64,000 nucleotides of DNA from Pantoea sp. Ap-967. GTDB lineage: Bacteria > Pseudomonadota > Gammaproteobacteria > Pseudomonadales > Pseudomonadaceae. Location: positions 434,001 to 498,000 of the forward strand of contig NZ_VWXK01000001.1 in assembly GCF_011752565.1 (NCBI RefSeq). Direction: 5' to 3'. The notes under the pieces are model-generated. The model was not told where the DNA came from, ran no database searches, and saw nothing but the letters and a program-made list of their open reading frames with translations. A program made the translations under genes and the position numbers. This document shows, one piece after another, positions 8,849-16,263 of the stretch. The first letter of the stretch is position 1. Every line of letters starts with the position of its first letter.

Positions 8849-8864
8849 ATGAGAGCGTTCTCAT
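8849..8864. promoter_or_regulatory. LacI-type operator 2 before the PQQ dehydrogenase
   Basis: ATGAGAGCGTTCTCAT differs from the perfect palindrome only at one central base. It is the upstream partner of the site at 8788-8805. Between them lies another inverted repeat, GTTGTAT (8817-8823) with ATACAAC (8835-8841). The pair could allow cooperative binding or a short DNA loop. Confidence 0.7.
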
Positions 8865-8875
8865 AAGAAACGCAC

Positions 8876-8901
8876 AAAAAAGCGGCCGTCGAAGGGCCGC
8901 T
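8876..8901 (-). terminator. Intrinsic terminator of the LacI-type gene
   Basis: Read on the minus strand: a 7-base stem AGCGGCC/GGCCGCT with a 7-base loop, followed by six T residues. It lies about 70 bases after the LacI stop and before the dehydrogenase promoter, so the two genes are separate transcription units. Confidence 0.85.
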
Positions 8902-8973
8902 GCTCAACCGCGCGGAATGTTATGGATTGTTACATTGTGAGTCAATCTGACGCAGCCCATAAAATGAGAATAA

Positions 8974-9981
8974 TTATTGACTGGCCGGAGCAGCGGTAGA
9001 CGCCCTCTCGATCAGCGTCACGCCCATCTCAATACGCCGCTTGCGCCGCGGGCTGCCCCCCAGGATGGTCTGCAGCGCTTCAACCGCCGCCTGGGCCTGG
9101 GCGTCGGTGTCCTGGCGCAGGGTGGTCAATGAGAACAACGCGTTGGCAGCATCCGGGATATCGTCGAAGCCGACCACCGACACATCGTGCGGCACCGACA
9201 GCCCCATGCCTTTGAGCCGGTCCAGCACCCCGAGCGCGATGAAGTCGTTGGAAGCGAAGATCGCCGTGGGTGGCGTTTGGCAGTCGAACAGCCTGTCCAC
9301 CCCTTCCCTGCCGAATGCGGCATTGTGCTTGCCGTGGAGCACCAGCGGCTCAAGCCCAGCCTCACGCATGACCTTGCAATAGGCATTGGCCCGCTCCTTC
9401 GATGAGGGCTCCTTGCCGCCTGCCAAGTGGGCGATTCGGGTATGGCCCAGGGAAAATAGGTGCTGCATGGCAAGCCTGGCGCCACTGTCGTCGTCGACCG
9501 CGATGGAGATGACCTCAGGATGGGTGACGCGCTTGCTGCCGATGAACACGCAGGGCAGCTTGTCGGCGATTTCGCCGATCACCCGCGGATGATGCGCCGG
9601 CCCGAGCAGGATGACCCCCGCCGCACGCAGGCTCAGCAGCCGTTCGACCTCCTGCAGGGCCGCGCCGTCGTCGACCGAGCGCAGCGAGGTGATCGCATCG
9701 AAACCGGCGGCCAGCAAGCGCCGGTCCACGGCCTGGGCCAGTTGGATGTGGAACGGGTTGTTGGGGTCGCCGATGATCAGCCCAACGATCGAGGAGCGCG
9801 ACGACACCAGGCTACGCGCCGCAAGATTGGGCCGATAGTTCAATTGCGCCGCGATCGTATCGATCCGCTGGCGGGTTTCCGGCCTTACCCCGGGATCGCC
9901 CCGCAACGCACGCGAAACCTGCGCCCGCGACATCCCCGCCGCTTTGGCGACGTCATCCAGGGTGGTAAAGGGCTTGGGCAT
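8974..9981 (-). CDS. LacI-family transcriptional regulator
   Basis: 335 residues. The start at 9981 (MPKPFTTLDDVAKAAG) places the LacI helix-turn-helix at residues 6-30 (VAKAAGMSRAQVSRALRG), then the hinge helix NLAARSLVSSRSS. The periplasmic-binding-protein-like effector domain follows with IVGLIIGDPNNPF and VVGFDDIPDAANALFSLTTLRQD. No good ribosome site precedes this start, so translation may be weak. It reads toward the PQQ dehydrogenase, whose promoter carries two CG-centred palindromes, so local repression relieved by the substrate or product is the simplest model. Effector identity is unknown. Confidence 0.9.
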   Translation of the reverse strand: MPKPFTTLDDVAKAAGMSRAQVSRALRGDPGVRPETRQRIDTIAAQLNYRPNLAARSLVSSRSSIVGLIIGDPNNPFHIQLAQAVDRRLLAAGFDAITSLRSVDDGAALQEVERLLSLRAAGVILLGPAHHPRVIGEIADKLPCVFIGSKRVTHPEVISIAVDDDSGARLAMQHLFSLGHTRIAHLAGGKEPSSKERANAYCKVMREAGLEPLVLHGKHNAAFGREGVDRLFDCQTPPTAIFASNDFIALGVLDRLKGMGLSVPHDVSVVGFDDIPDAANALFSLTTLRQDTDAQAQAAVEALQTILGGSPRRKRRIEMGVTLIERASTAAPASQ

Positions 9982-10041
9982 AATTTTGTCTGAGGTTCCG
10001 GCGAAGCAAATTACCTGAGCAGAATACCACAAGCCAGGCGC

Positions 10042-10374
10042 TCAACTGCCGTCAGTGCCAGCCTGACCCTCTGCATTTAGTTCTTGAAGCGTGCGTATGG
10101 CTTCTTGACTGAGGCTATAATTTTTATCCTCATGGACAGTCACCATTCCGACATCTTGCAGCCGCTTAAACATTTCGCGAATACTCAGGAGTGAGATTCC
10201 AGGGGCCTTGAGCCGCTCAGAAACCTCACCAGCAGATAAAGTATGTTTACAGCTCACCGCCTCAAAAAGCATCTCGATTACTTTGATCCGAAGTAAACTG
10301 GCCTTGAGCCCATAACAGCGAAACAAACTATGAATATGTGCATTAGCACTAACGCAATTGAACCGCGCGCGCAT
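10042..10374 (-). CDS. Small Fur-like winged-helix protein
   Basis: A 110-residue protein starting at 10374 (MRARFNCVSANAHIH), six bases after GGAGGG. Residues 20-95 resemble the N-terminal winged helix of the Fur/Zur family: LRIKVIEMLFEAV, then HTLSAGEVSERLKAPGISLLSIREMFKRLQDVGMV. It stops where the Fur dimerisation and metal-binding domain would begin, and no HHDH or CxxC metal motif is visible. It may be a stand-alone DNA-binding protein or a C-terminally reduced Fur paralogue. It sits just outside the left insertion sequence. Confidence 0.6.
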   Translation of the reverse strand: MRARFNCVSANAHIHSLFRCYGLKASLLRIKVIEMLFEAVSCKHTLSAGEVSERLKAPGISLLSIREMFKRLQDVGMVTVHEDKNYSLSQEAIRTLQELNAEGQAGTDGS

Positions 10375-10518
10375 GTAAAACCCTCCAGGCATTTACAAAC
10401 AGATGAAGCGAACGATCACATTCAAACCTCAACTGTTATGCAAATGAACCCTGATCACATTCAAACCATTTTATCCACTGACCCCTTGCACTCATCAATG
10501 CCTCACGCCGTGGCTTTA
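10375..10518. other. Gap between the Fur-like gene and the insertion sequence
   Basis: It must hold the promoter of the leftward Fur-like gene. I see no coding sequence and no copy of the tRNA-Ser 3' end that would mark an integration site here. Confidence 0.5.
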
Positions 10519-11465
10519 GGCTCTGTCTGAAATCCCAAGAAACTCAAATGTGGCCCTGGAACCGTTTGGGTTCTGTACAGTCGCCGACCATCTACGGAAA
10601 GGAATTCTGTGATGGCAAAGCGGTACGAACTCTCGGATGAAGCGTGGGCAGTAGTCGCCGATCTCTTCACGGCAGCCCACGTTAGGGGCAGGCCCCGCAG
10701 CAGTGATCGCTTGATGCTCGATGGTGTGCTCTGGGTGCTCTGCTCAGGAGCAGCCTGGCGAGATATGCCAGAGCGTTTCGGGTCTTGGGCGACGGTCTAT
10801 CACCGCTTCCGAGTCTGGCGAAATCGCGGAACGTTCGATCAGATGCTCAGACGATTGCACCTCAGACTCAATGACAAAGGCTTGATCGATCCCCGCACCT
10901 GGATGATCGATTCGACCGCTGTTAGAGCAACCCGTGCTTCATCTGGAGCGCGGAAAAAGGGGGGGCTGACGAGCCTGCCGATCACGCTCTAGGCCGCAGC
11001 CGTGGCGGCCTGACAACCAAAATCCACATGCTCTGCGACGCCAACGGGATACCGTTGCGCTTCCTTCTCTCTGGCGGTCAAGCCAGTGACATCAGCTACG
11101 CACAACCACTGTTGGACGAGGTCAGCATTCCATCGAGCCAACGTGGCCGCCCGCGCAAGCGCTGCAAATGGCTGCTCGCCGACAAGGGCTACGACGCCGA
11201 AGCGCTACGCCGTTACTGCGACCAATATCGAATGCAACCCGTCATTCCGCTGCGCTCGATGAAGCGCAAGCCCAAGCCTGGCTTACCCAGACTGTTCGAC
11301 CGGCCCAAATACCGACAGCGCAACATCATCGAACGCATGTTTGGCTGGCTGAAAGAGAACCGTCGAATCGTCACACGCTTCGACAAGCTCGCAATAAGTT
11401 ATGCCGCGATGGTCTCGCTAGCTTGTGTCTTGCGGTGTATGCGACGGCTTTTTTCAGACAGAGCC
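10519..11465 (+). mobile_element. IS5-family insertion sequence, left copy (947 bp)
   Basis: Bounded by inverted ends sharing GGCTCTGTCTGAAA and flanked on both sides by TA (10517-10518 and 11466-11467), giving target TTAA, which fits the YTAR preference of the IS427 group. It holds one transposase split by a frameshift. An almost identical copy in the same orientation lies at 61724-62669; the interior looks identical, with differences only near the ends. Confidence 0.92.
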
Positions 11466-11468
11466 TAA
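10612..11468 (+). CDS. IS5-family (IS427-like) transposase, two frames joined by -1 frameshift
   Basis: Frame 1 (MAKRYELSDEAW...) ends at 10992; frame 2 carries the rest to 11468. The joint is A5G7 at 10954-10965: a -1 shift there reads on as ADEPADHALGRSRGGLTTKIH, giving about 285 residues. The DDE triad is visible as MIDSTAVRATRA, LLADKGYDAEAL and RNIIERMFGWLKENRRIVTRFDKL. Upstream ATG at 10612 or GTG at 10609 follow AAGGAA. The stop TAA at 11466-11468 lies outside the element: it is made by the duplicated TA and the next target base. Complete and probably active. Confidence 0.9.
10954..10965 (+). other. A5G7 slippery run in the left IS transposase
   Basis: Five A followed by seven G at the point where the two transposase frames must join. 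Homopolymer runs of this type support -1 ribosomal frameshifting or RNA-polymerase slippage in IS5-family elements. The same run is kept in the second copy at 62159-62170, which argues against a sequencing error. Confidence 0.75.
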
Positions 11469-11686
11469 GGCAAGGTGCTGCCTGAACTGAATTTAAAGAT
11501 GGAAACGAGAGTCGCATCGGGCCTGCGAGCCATTGAAAAATAAGGATTTTCAGCTATCTCCGAAACAAGAGTAGTCTCGTTTTTGGAATCATTCTTCGCA
11601 GCTCTCAAGCGGTGCGCACATGTTCAACGCTTCGGGTTTAACGGTTCCAAATTCCTACCGCCAATCAGTCGACTGACAGAACTACT
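11469..11686. other. Gap right of the left insertion sequence
   Basis: About 220 bases between the IS end and the porin terminator. I see no gene, RNA or repeat that I can support. Confidence 0.4.
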
Positions 11687-11716
11687 AAAAAAAACGTCAT
11701 GGCAAACGCCATGACG
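11687..11716 (-). terminator. Intrinsic terminator of the five-gene operon
   Basis: On the minus strand: CGTCATGGC, a 4-base loop, GCCATGACG, then eight T residues. It is a textbook Rho-independent terminator about 95 bases after the OprD stop codon and closes the operon that begins at 17432. Confidence 0.92.
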
Positions 11717-11810
11717 GAAACGCTACCAGACCGGCTGCCAGGTCCTCTCGCAGAGGATTCCATCCAACACTGCTGCCTCAGCTGTTGCCAGACTAGAGCC
11801 GGCCTGTGCG

Positions 11811-13061
11811 TTAAAGGGTAGAAAATGCGTAGTTCACCACCAGTAGGTTCTCATCGAACGACCCGCTCCCGTAGGTGCGACGCATGGACGAGTTGCGCCA
11901 ACGAATATCCATCCCTTGTAGAGAGCCGCTCTGCACCACATAGCCCAGCTCGGTCTCGCGCCCCCACTCTTTACCCTGCTCGCCGTCACCAAGATCAATG
12001 TGATCGCCGTGCAGGTAGCGGTTCATCAAGGTCAGGCCTGGAAACCCCATTACCACGAAGTTGTAATCGTGACGCACCTGCCAGGAGCGCTCGCGGGCGT
12101 TTTCGTAGCTTGAGTTAAAGCTGTCGTTGCCCAACTCCCCTCCTCCCGAACCATTAACGCGCATCCAGCCCGTTTCGCCGCCGACTCGCTGCAAGCCCAG
12201 AAGCAGCGTATGTCCGCCATGATTCAACGAGAACTGAGTGAACCAGGTGGTGTTCTCAAGCTCACCAGCCTTTGCGCTGCCAGCATCGCTCCCATGGAAC
12301 AGGCCGGCGTTGAGGCTAAACCGCCAGTCCCCAAGCGGCAGCGTATGGCGCAGATTCAGGTATTGCTGGCGGTAGATGTCCTTCAATTGCGCGCCCCACA
12401 GTCCCACCTGGCTGCGCTGGTCGGTGGTGGTGTACAGCACCCCCGCGTAGTCGAAACGGTCGGAGGTGGCATCCGGCCGGCCATTGAGCCACATCTTTTC
12501 CATGCTGGCGTCGTCACGTGGACTGTTGGCGCGCATCTGCCCGGCATACAGGCCGACCTTGCTGAAATCATGGGATTCGATCTGCACACCTCGGAATGTC
12601 TGAGGCAAAGCTCGGCCGCCATCGTAGCTAAGCACCGGCGTGCTGGGGAGCAACTCGCCCACACGTAGTTGGGTCTCTCCAACCCGCGCCTTCAGCGCTA
12701 CCGCGAGTCGACCAAAATTGTCCGCCGGCTCTCCATCATCGTGCCGTGGGAGCAACTGCGTACCCGAGGTGCCACCACCACCATCGAGCTTCTGGGCATA
12801 CATGCCTAACGAATCAACACCAAAACCGATCAGCCCAGGGGTGTACCCCGACTGCGCGTCGAGGATGAAGCTCTGTGTCCATTCCTGGGCCTTGCCTTGG
12901 GTGGCGCGATCGCCCACGAAGTTATCGTTGATGTAATAGTTGCGCAGGTTGAGCTTGACGCTGGCATCACTGCCCAAAATATTGTGTTCGGCCATTGCAG
13001 ACTGAGCAATCAACAGGCATGCACCGTGAGCCACGTAAAAGGTAGTGCGGGACAGGTTCAT
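11811..13061 (-). CDS. OprD-family outer-membrane porin
   Basis: 416 residues starting at 13061 (MNLSRTTFYVAHGACLL), with a signal peptide cleaved near AMAEHN. OprD features are visible: ASVKLNLRNYYINDNF at the start of the barrel, EWTQSFILDAQSGYTPGLIGFGVD, the YENARERSWQVRHDYNF segment and a C-terminal aromatic-rich strand (VVNYAFSTL). OprD porins are 18-strand channels for small carboxylates such as sugar acids, basic amino acids and aromatics. Last gene of the operon, 29 bases after DoxX. The start region carries the A-rich string AATAAGAACAA, two overlapping Crc/Hfq-type motifs. It probably admits the substrate processed by the upstream genes. Confidence 0.92.
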   Translation of the reverse strand: MNLSRTTFYVAHGACLLIAQSAMAEHNILGSDASVKLNLRNYYINDNFVGDRATQGKAQEWTQSFILDAQSGYTPGLIGFGVDSLGMYAQKLDGGGGTSGTQLLPRHDDGEPADNFGRLAVALKARVGETQLRVGELLPSTPVLSYDGGRALPQTFRGVQIESHDFSKVGLYAGQMRANSPRDDASMEKMWLNGRPDATSDRFDYAGVLYTTTDQRSQVGLWGAQLKDIYRQQYLNLRHTLPLGDWRFSLNAGLFHGSDAGSAKAGELENTTWFTQFSLNHGGHTLLLGLQRVGGETGWMRVNGSGGGELGNDSFNSSYENARERSWQVRHDYNFVVMGFPGLTLMNRYLHGDHIDLGDGEQGKEWGRETELGYVVQSGSLQGMDIRWRNSSMRRTYGSGSFDENLLVVNYAFSTL

Positions 13062-13071
13062 TGTTCTTATT
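13061..13071 (-). promoter_or_regulatory. Crc/Hfq-type A-rich motif at the OprD start
   Basis: Minus-strand AATAAGAACAA contains two overlapping AANAANAA matches directly before the start codon. In Pseudomonas, Hfq with Crc blocks translation at such sites when preferred carbon sources are present. Confidence 0.65.
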
Positions 13072-13090
13072 CCTGAAGCGAGATCAGAGG

Positions 13091-13969
13091 TCAGTGGATG
13101 TTGAGTGCTACGCAAGGACGGTTGACGGTAAACTGAGGCGCGCACAGCCACCGCAGCGACGCAGGTAACCTGCCCTCTTGCACCAGCCACGCATCAAGGG
13201 AGAAGCGGCCTGCTCCGCTGAGCATGAAGCTCAGGTAGAAAACCGACATCAGCAGTGGGTACTCCCACCCACCGGTTGGCCCGTTGGACCAAGTGAAGCC
13301 ATTGGCGAAGTGCGCACCAAAATGGTTGGCTACCAGGAAATAGAGGGTCGCCGCTACTGCAGACAGCCGTGTCAACAGGCCCATGCCAATGCCGATGGCG
13401 ATGCCCAGCTCACATAGTCCAGCCAGCACCACGAAGGTTGCCGGAGCGGGCACCCCCAGCTGGCTGAAAATGCCCACCATGTGCTGGAACGATGCGCTGC
13501 CGGCGAACAGTTTTTCCGTGAAATGGCCCACCATGTCGAAGCCGAAATAGATGCGTACCACCGTCATCTGCCAGTGCAGGCCGGTTACGCTGGGCGCCTG
13601 AGAGCTGATGCTCCAGTCCCTGCGAATGAAGCCCGCAATACTGACAAGGTAGGCACAAGCGGCAATCGAACTGACGATCATCACTGGCCGCAGGTCGAGC
13701 ATCGCTGCAACCCGCCAGTTGATCAGCAGCAACAACGCTGAAGCCAGAAAACCCACCGGGAAATTGCGCGGCATGCCCCAACCTGCGATCAGCAACGCCA
13801 TGATGCTCATCAGCGGGCAGGCTATGCGCGCCACGTCCTGCATTTGCTGGCCGAAGATCGCGGCGTACAGCGTGATCAGACACACCCCCATCAACGTTGC
13901 AGTCAGCAGTCGAGTCGAGATGCGGCCCTGCTGCAGGTCGTTAAATGAATCAACAGCAATTTCTGACAT
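13091..13969 (-). CDS. DoxX-family membrane protein
   Basis: 292 residues with about eight hydrophobic segments, larger than the common four-helix DoxX proteins (about 130-150). The C-terminal half carries the DoxX/SURF4 signature: RIYFGFDMVGHFTEKLFAGSA, LGVPAPATFVVLAGLCELGIAIGIGMGLLTR and NGFTWSNGPTGGWEYP. The ATG at 13969 follows AGGAG. DoxX relatives act as quinone-linked oxidoreductase subunits or in redox stress complexes, but this long form is uncharacterised to my knowledge. In the operon it lies between an MFS carrier and a porin, and a periplasmic beta-propeller protein is encoded at the operon start, so a membrane partner in substrate oxidation is possible. Confidence 0.8.
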   Translation of the reverse strand: MSEIAVDSFNDLQQGRISTRLLTATLMGVCLITLYAAIFGQQMQDVARIACPLMSIMALLIAGWGMPRNFPVGFLASALLLLINWRVAAMLDLRPVMIVSSIAACAYLVSIAGFIRRDWSISSQAPSVTGLHWQMTVVRIYFGFDMVGHFTEKLFAGSASFQHMVGIFSQLGVPAPATFVVLAGLCELGIAIGIGMGLLTRLSAVAATLYFLVANHFGAHFANGFTWSNGPTGGWEYPLLMSVFYLSFMLSGAGRFSLDAWLVQEGRLPASLRWLCAPQFTVNRPCVALNIH

Positions 13970-14034
13970 GCGAAGCTCCTGGCCCCGGCTGCGGCCGGAG
14001 CTGAATATAGAGTCATGGATTGGTTAGAAAGGAT

Positions 14035-15384
14035 TCAGTACCGAGCCTGTCTCATCCCGGCTTCCCCAACACAGGAAGGACTATGGGGCCGTCGTCGCCC
14101 CAGGTAGAGCACCACAATCGCCGCCCCAATCGAGGCTGCAGCGAGACCGACCAGGCCACCGTGAACCGAACCGCTGCGCGCCTCGAGTACACCGAACATC
14201 GTGGGAGCAACAAAGCCGCCCAGGTTGCCCAGCGAATTGATAAGGGCCAGCACACCGGCTGCGATACGCGCATCCAGGTACCCTTGTGGCAATGGCCAGA
14301 ACAGTGCCGAGGCAGCCTTGAAACCGACTGCCGCAAAGCAAAGGGCTACAAACGCCATTACCGCGCCGCCAAGGGTCGAGGCAAACATCCCGGCGGCCGC
14401 TATGCATAGCGACAGCGCGCACCAGCGCTGAGGGTGGCCGTATCGCTGAGCCAAGGCAGCGAAGCCATACATGCACGCAATTGAGATGCACCACGGTAGC
14501 GCGTTGTAGAAACCCACCTGCATCTCACCGTGAACGCCCATCTGGCGGATCATCGCGGGGAGCCAGAACGTCACACCATAGATAGTCAGGCTGATGGAAA
14601 AATAGATGAAACAGAACATCACGATCTGCCGGTCACTGAGCAAGCTGCGCCACGATGGCTTGCCACCCTGCAGTGCAACCCGTGCCAGTTGCTCATCATC
14701 GATAGCCTGCTGCAAAGCCTGCCGCTCGCGTTGGTTCAGCCACTTCGCCTGGCAGATCTCGGACTGCAGCCGGAAATAAACGAATATGCCGAGCACCAGC
14801 GAGGCACCGCCTTCGATCAGGAACATCCATTGCCAGCCTACCAACCCAAAGCCTTGCAACGACAATAGTACGCCCGTGATGGGCCCGGCGATGATAGAGG
14901 CAATAGCCGATCCGCTGAGGAAGACCGCCATCGCTTTACCGCGCTCGTGATGGGGCAGCCAGCGGGTGAAGTAGTAAAGAATGCCAGGATAGAAACCGGC
15001 TTCGGCAGCACCAAGCAAAAACCGCAGTACATAAAAGCCGGCCTCGTTCCTGACGAATGCCATGGCCATGGCCACCAGACCCCAGGTCAGCATGATCCGG
15101 GTCAGCCAGACCCGCGCCCCGGCTCTCTGGAGCATGAGGTTCGACGGCACCTCGAACAGCGCGTAACCGATGAAAAACAGGCCAGCGCCCAGGCCATAGG
15201 CTGCCACGCCGATCCCCAGGTCACTTTCCAGTTGGCCCCGGACAAAGCCGACATTCACCCGGTCGATGTAATTGACGATGAACATGATCACGAATAGCGG
15301 CAGCACATGGCGTTTGACCTTGGCTACACCTTGCGCGAGCAGGCGCGCGCGATCATCCCCGCCATCGGGTTTCGAAAGCGTCAT
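14035..15384 (-). CDS. MFS transporter, anion:cation symporter family
   Basis: 449 residues, twelve membrane helices. Starts at 15384 (MTLSKPDGGDD) with a GAGAG site. The first helices carry RHVLPLFVIMFIVNYIDRVN, then YGLGAGLFFIGYALFEVPSN, typical of the glucarate/galactonate/phthalate carriers (ACS family). It is closely similar to the carrier at 18895-20289 over most of its length, so one is probably a duplicate of the other. It is the middle gene of the operon and likely imports the same acid that the downstream OprD lets through the outer membrane. Exact substrate unknown; a sugar acid is the best guess. Confidence 0.92.
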   Translation of the reverse strand: MTLSKPDGGDDRARLLAQGVAKVKRHVLPLFVIMFIVNYIDRVNVGFVRGQLESDLGIGVAAYGLGAGLFFIGYALFEVPSNLMLQRAGARVWLTRIMLTWGLVAMAMAFVRNEAGFYVLRFLLGAAEAGFYPGILYYFTRWLPHHERGKAMAVFLSGSAIASIIAGPITGVLLSLQGFGLVGWQWMFLIEGGASLVLGIFVYFRLQSEICQAKWLNQRERQALQQAIDDEQLARVALQGGKPSWRSLLSDRQIVMFCFIYFSISLTIYGVTFWLPAMIRQMGVHGEMQVGFYNALPWCISIACMYGFAALAQRYGHPQRWCALSLCIAAAGMFASTLGGAVMAFVALCFAAVGFKAASALFWPLPQGYLDARIAAGVLALINSLGNLGGFVAPTMFGVLEARSGSVHGGLVGLAAASIGAAIVVLYLGRRRPHSPSCVGEAGMRQARY

Positions 15385-15438
15385 GGTGTTCTCTCACAGA
15401 GAGCGAGGCCCGGGAAGCATCCCAGGCTTCGCCTGGGC

Positions 15439-16263
15439 TCAAGCGGCCACAGGGCCCCCAAGGTAGCTGCGCCAAGCGGCGGCGCTGCGCATGATTTCCT
15501 GATCCAACAGTTGCGCATCGGCGCCCGTCGCGGGTGGCAGGCTCGGGGTGCGATGAGGCAACACGGGCTCGATAGCAACATCGCCGGTAAAGCCGGATGC
15601 CAATAGCGCATCGAACTGCGCTCGGAAGTCGATATGCCCGCTACCGATTCCGCCGCGCCCGGAATCGGATATGTGGTAGATGGCAGTGAACGCTGCATTG
15701 CGCCGAATCGTGGCCAACGGGTCGGGCTCGTTGACGTTCATATGGAAGCTGTCCAGGATCATCCGCATGTTGTCACCGCCGACCTGGCTGATGAGCTCCC
15801 GACAAGCATCACTGGTATGAATCAGCGGCACCTCATAGTGATTGCAAACCTCGTAAAGCGTGCGCACACCTTTTTCCTGGGCATAAGCATCGACGGCCTT
15901 GCAGCAGGCTAACAGTCGCGATTGTGCACTTGCCTTATCTGGGCAGTTGCGGGTCCACTGCGACAAGCCTTGCAAGGTAACGGGTACGTGCCCAGCCTCA
16001 ACGGCAAAGTCAATGACCTTGCGGTAGTAGGCGATTGCCCCTTGCTCGCTCGCCTGATCCGGCTGCACCGGACCTGCGTTGAAGGGGTCAATGGCGAGAA
16101 TCCTCATGCCTGCAGCAGCGGCTTCCTGTCTGAGCTGCGAACCGCTGCAATCGCGAAAATCACCTGCGTACTGAATTGCATCCAGGCCAAGCTCACGCGC
16201 TTTGGCAATAGCCTGGGCAGGAGCCGTCAACCCCAAGGTCCACGTAACGACACCAATTTTCAT
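15439..16263 (-). CDS. Sugar-phosphate isomerase/epimerase family TIM-barrel protein
   Basis: 274 residues, AP-endonuclease-2-like TIM barrel. The usual Glu-Asp-His-Glu metal set is visible as LYEVCNHYE, MILDSFHMNVNEPD, HIDFRAQF (after HISDSGRGGIG) and VAIEPV. Such enzymes isomerise or epimerise free ketoses or sugar acids using a divalent metal, for example hydroxypyruvate isomerase or D-tagatose 3-epimerase. No signal peptide, so cytoplasmic. Its ATG overlaps the stop of the upstream beta-propeller gene (ATGA), implying translational coupling. It probably acts on the compound imported by the neighbouring MFS carrier; the reaction is not predictable. Confidence 0.85.
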   Translation of the reverse strand: MKIGVVTWTLGLTAPAQAIAKARELGLDAIQYAGDFRDCSGSQLRQEAAAAGMRILAIDPFNAGPVQPDQASEQGAIAYYRKVIDFAVEAGHVPVTLQGLSQWTRNCPDKASAQSRLLACCKAVDAYAQEKGVRTLYEVCNHYEVPLIHTSDACRELISQVGGDNMRMILDSFHMNVNEPDPLATIRRNAAFTAIYHISDSGRGGIGSGHIDFRAQFDALLASGFTGDVAIEPVLPHRTPSLPPATGADAQLLDQEIMRSAAAWRSYLGGPVAA

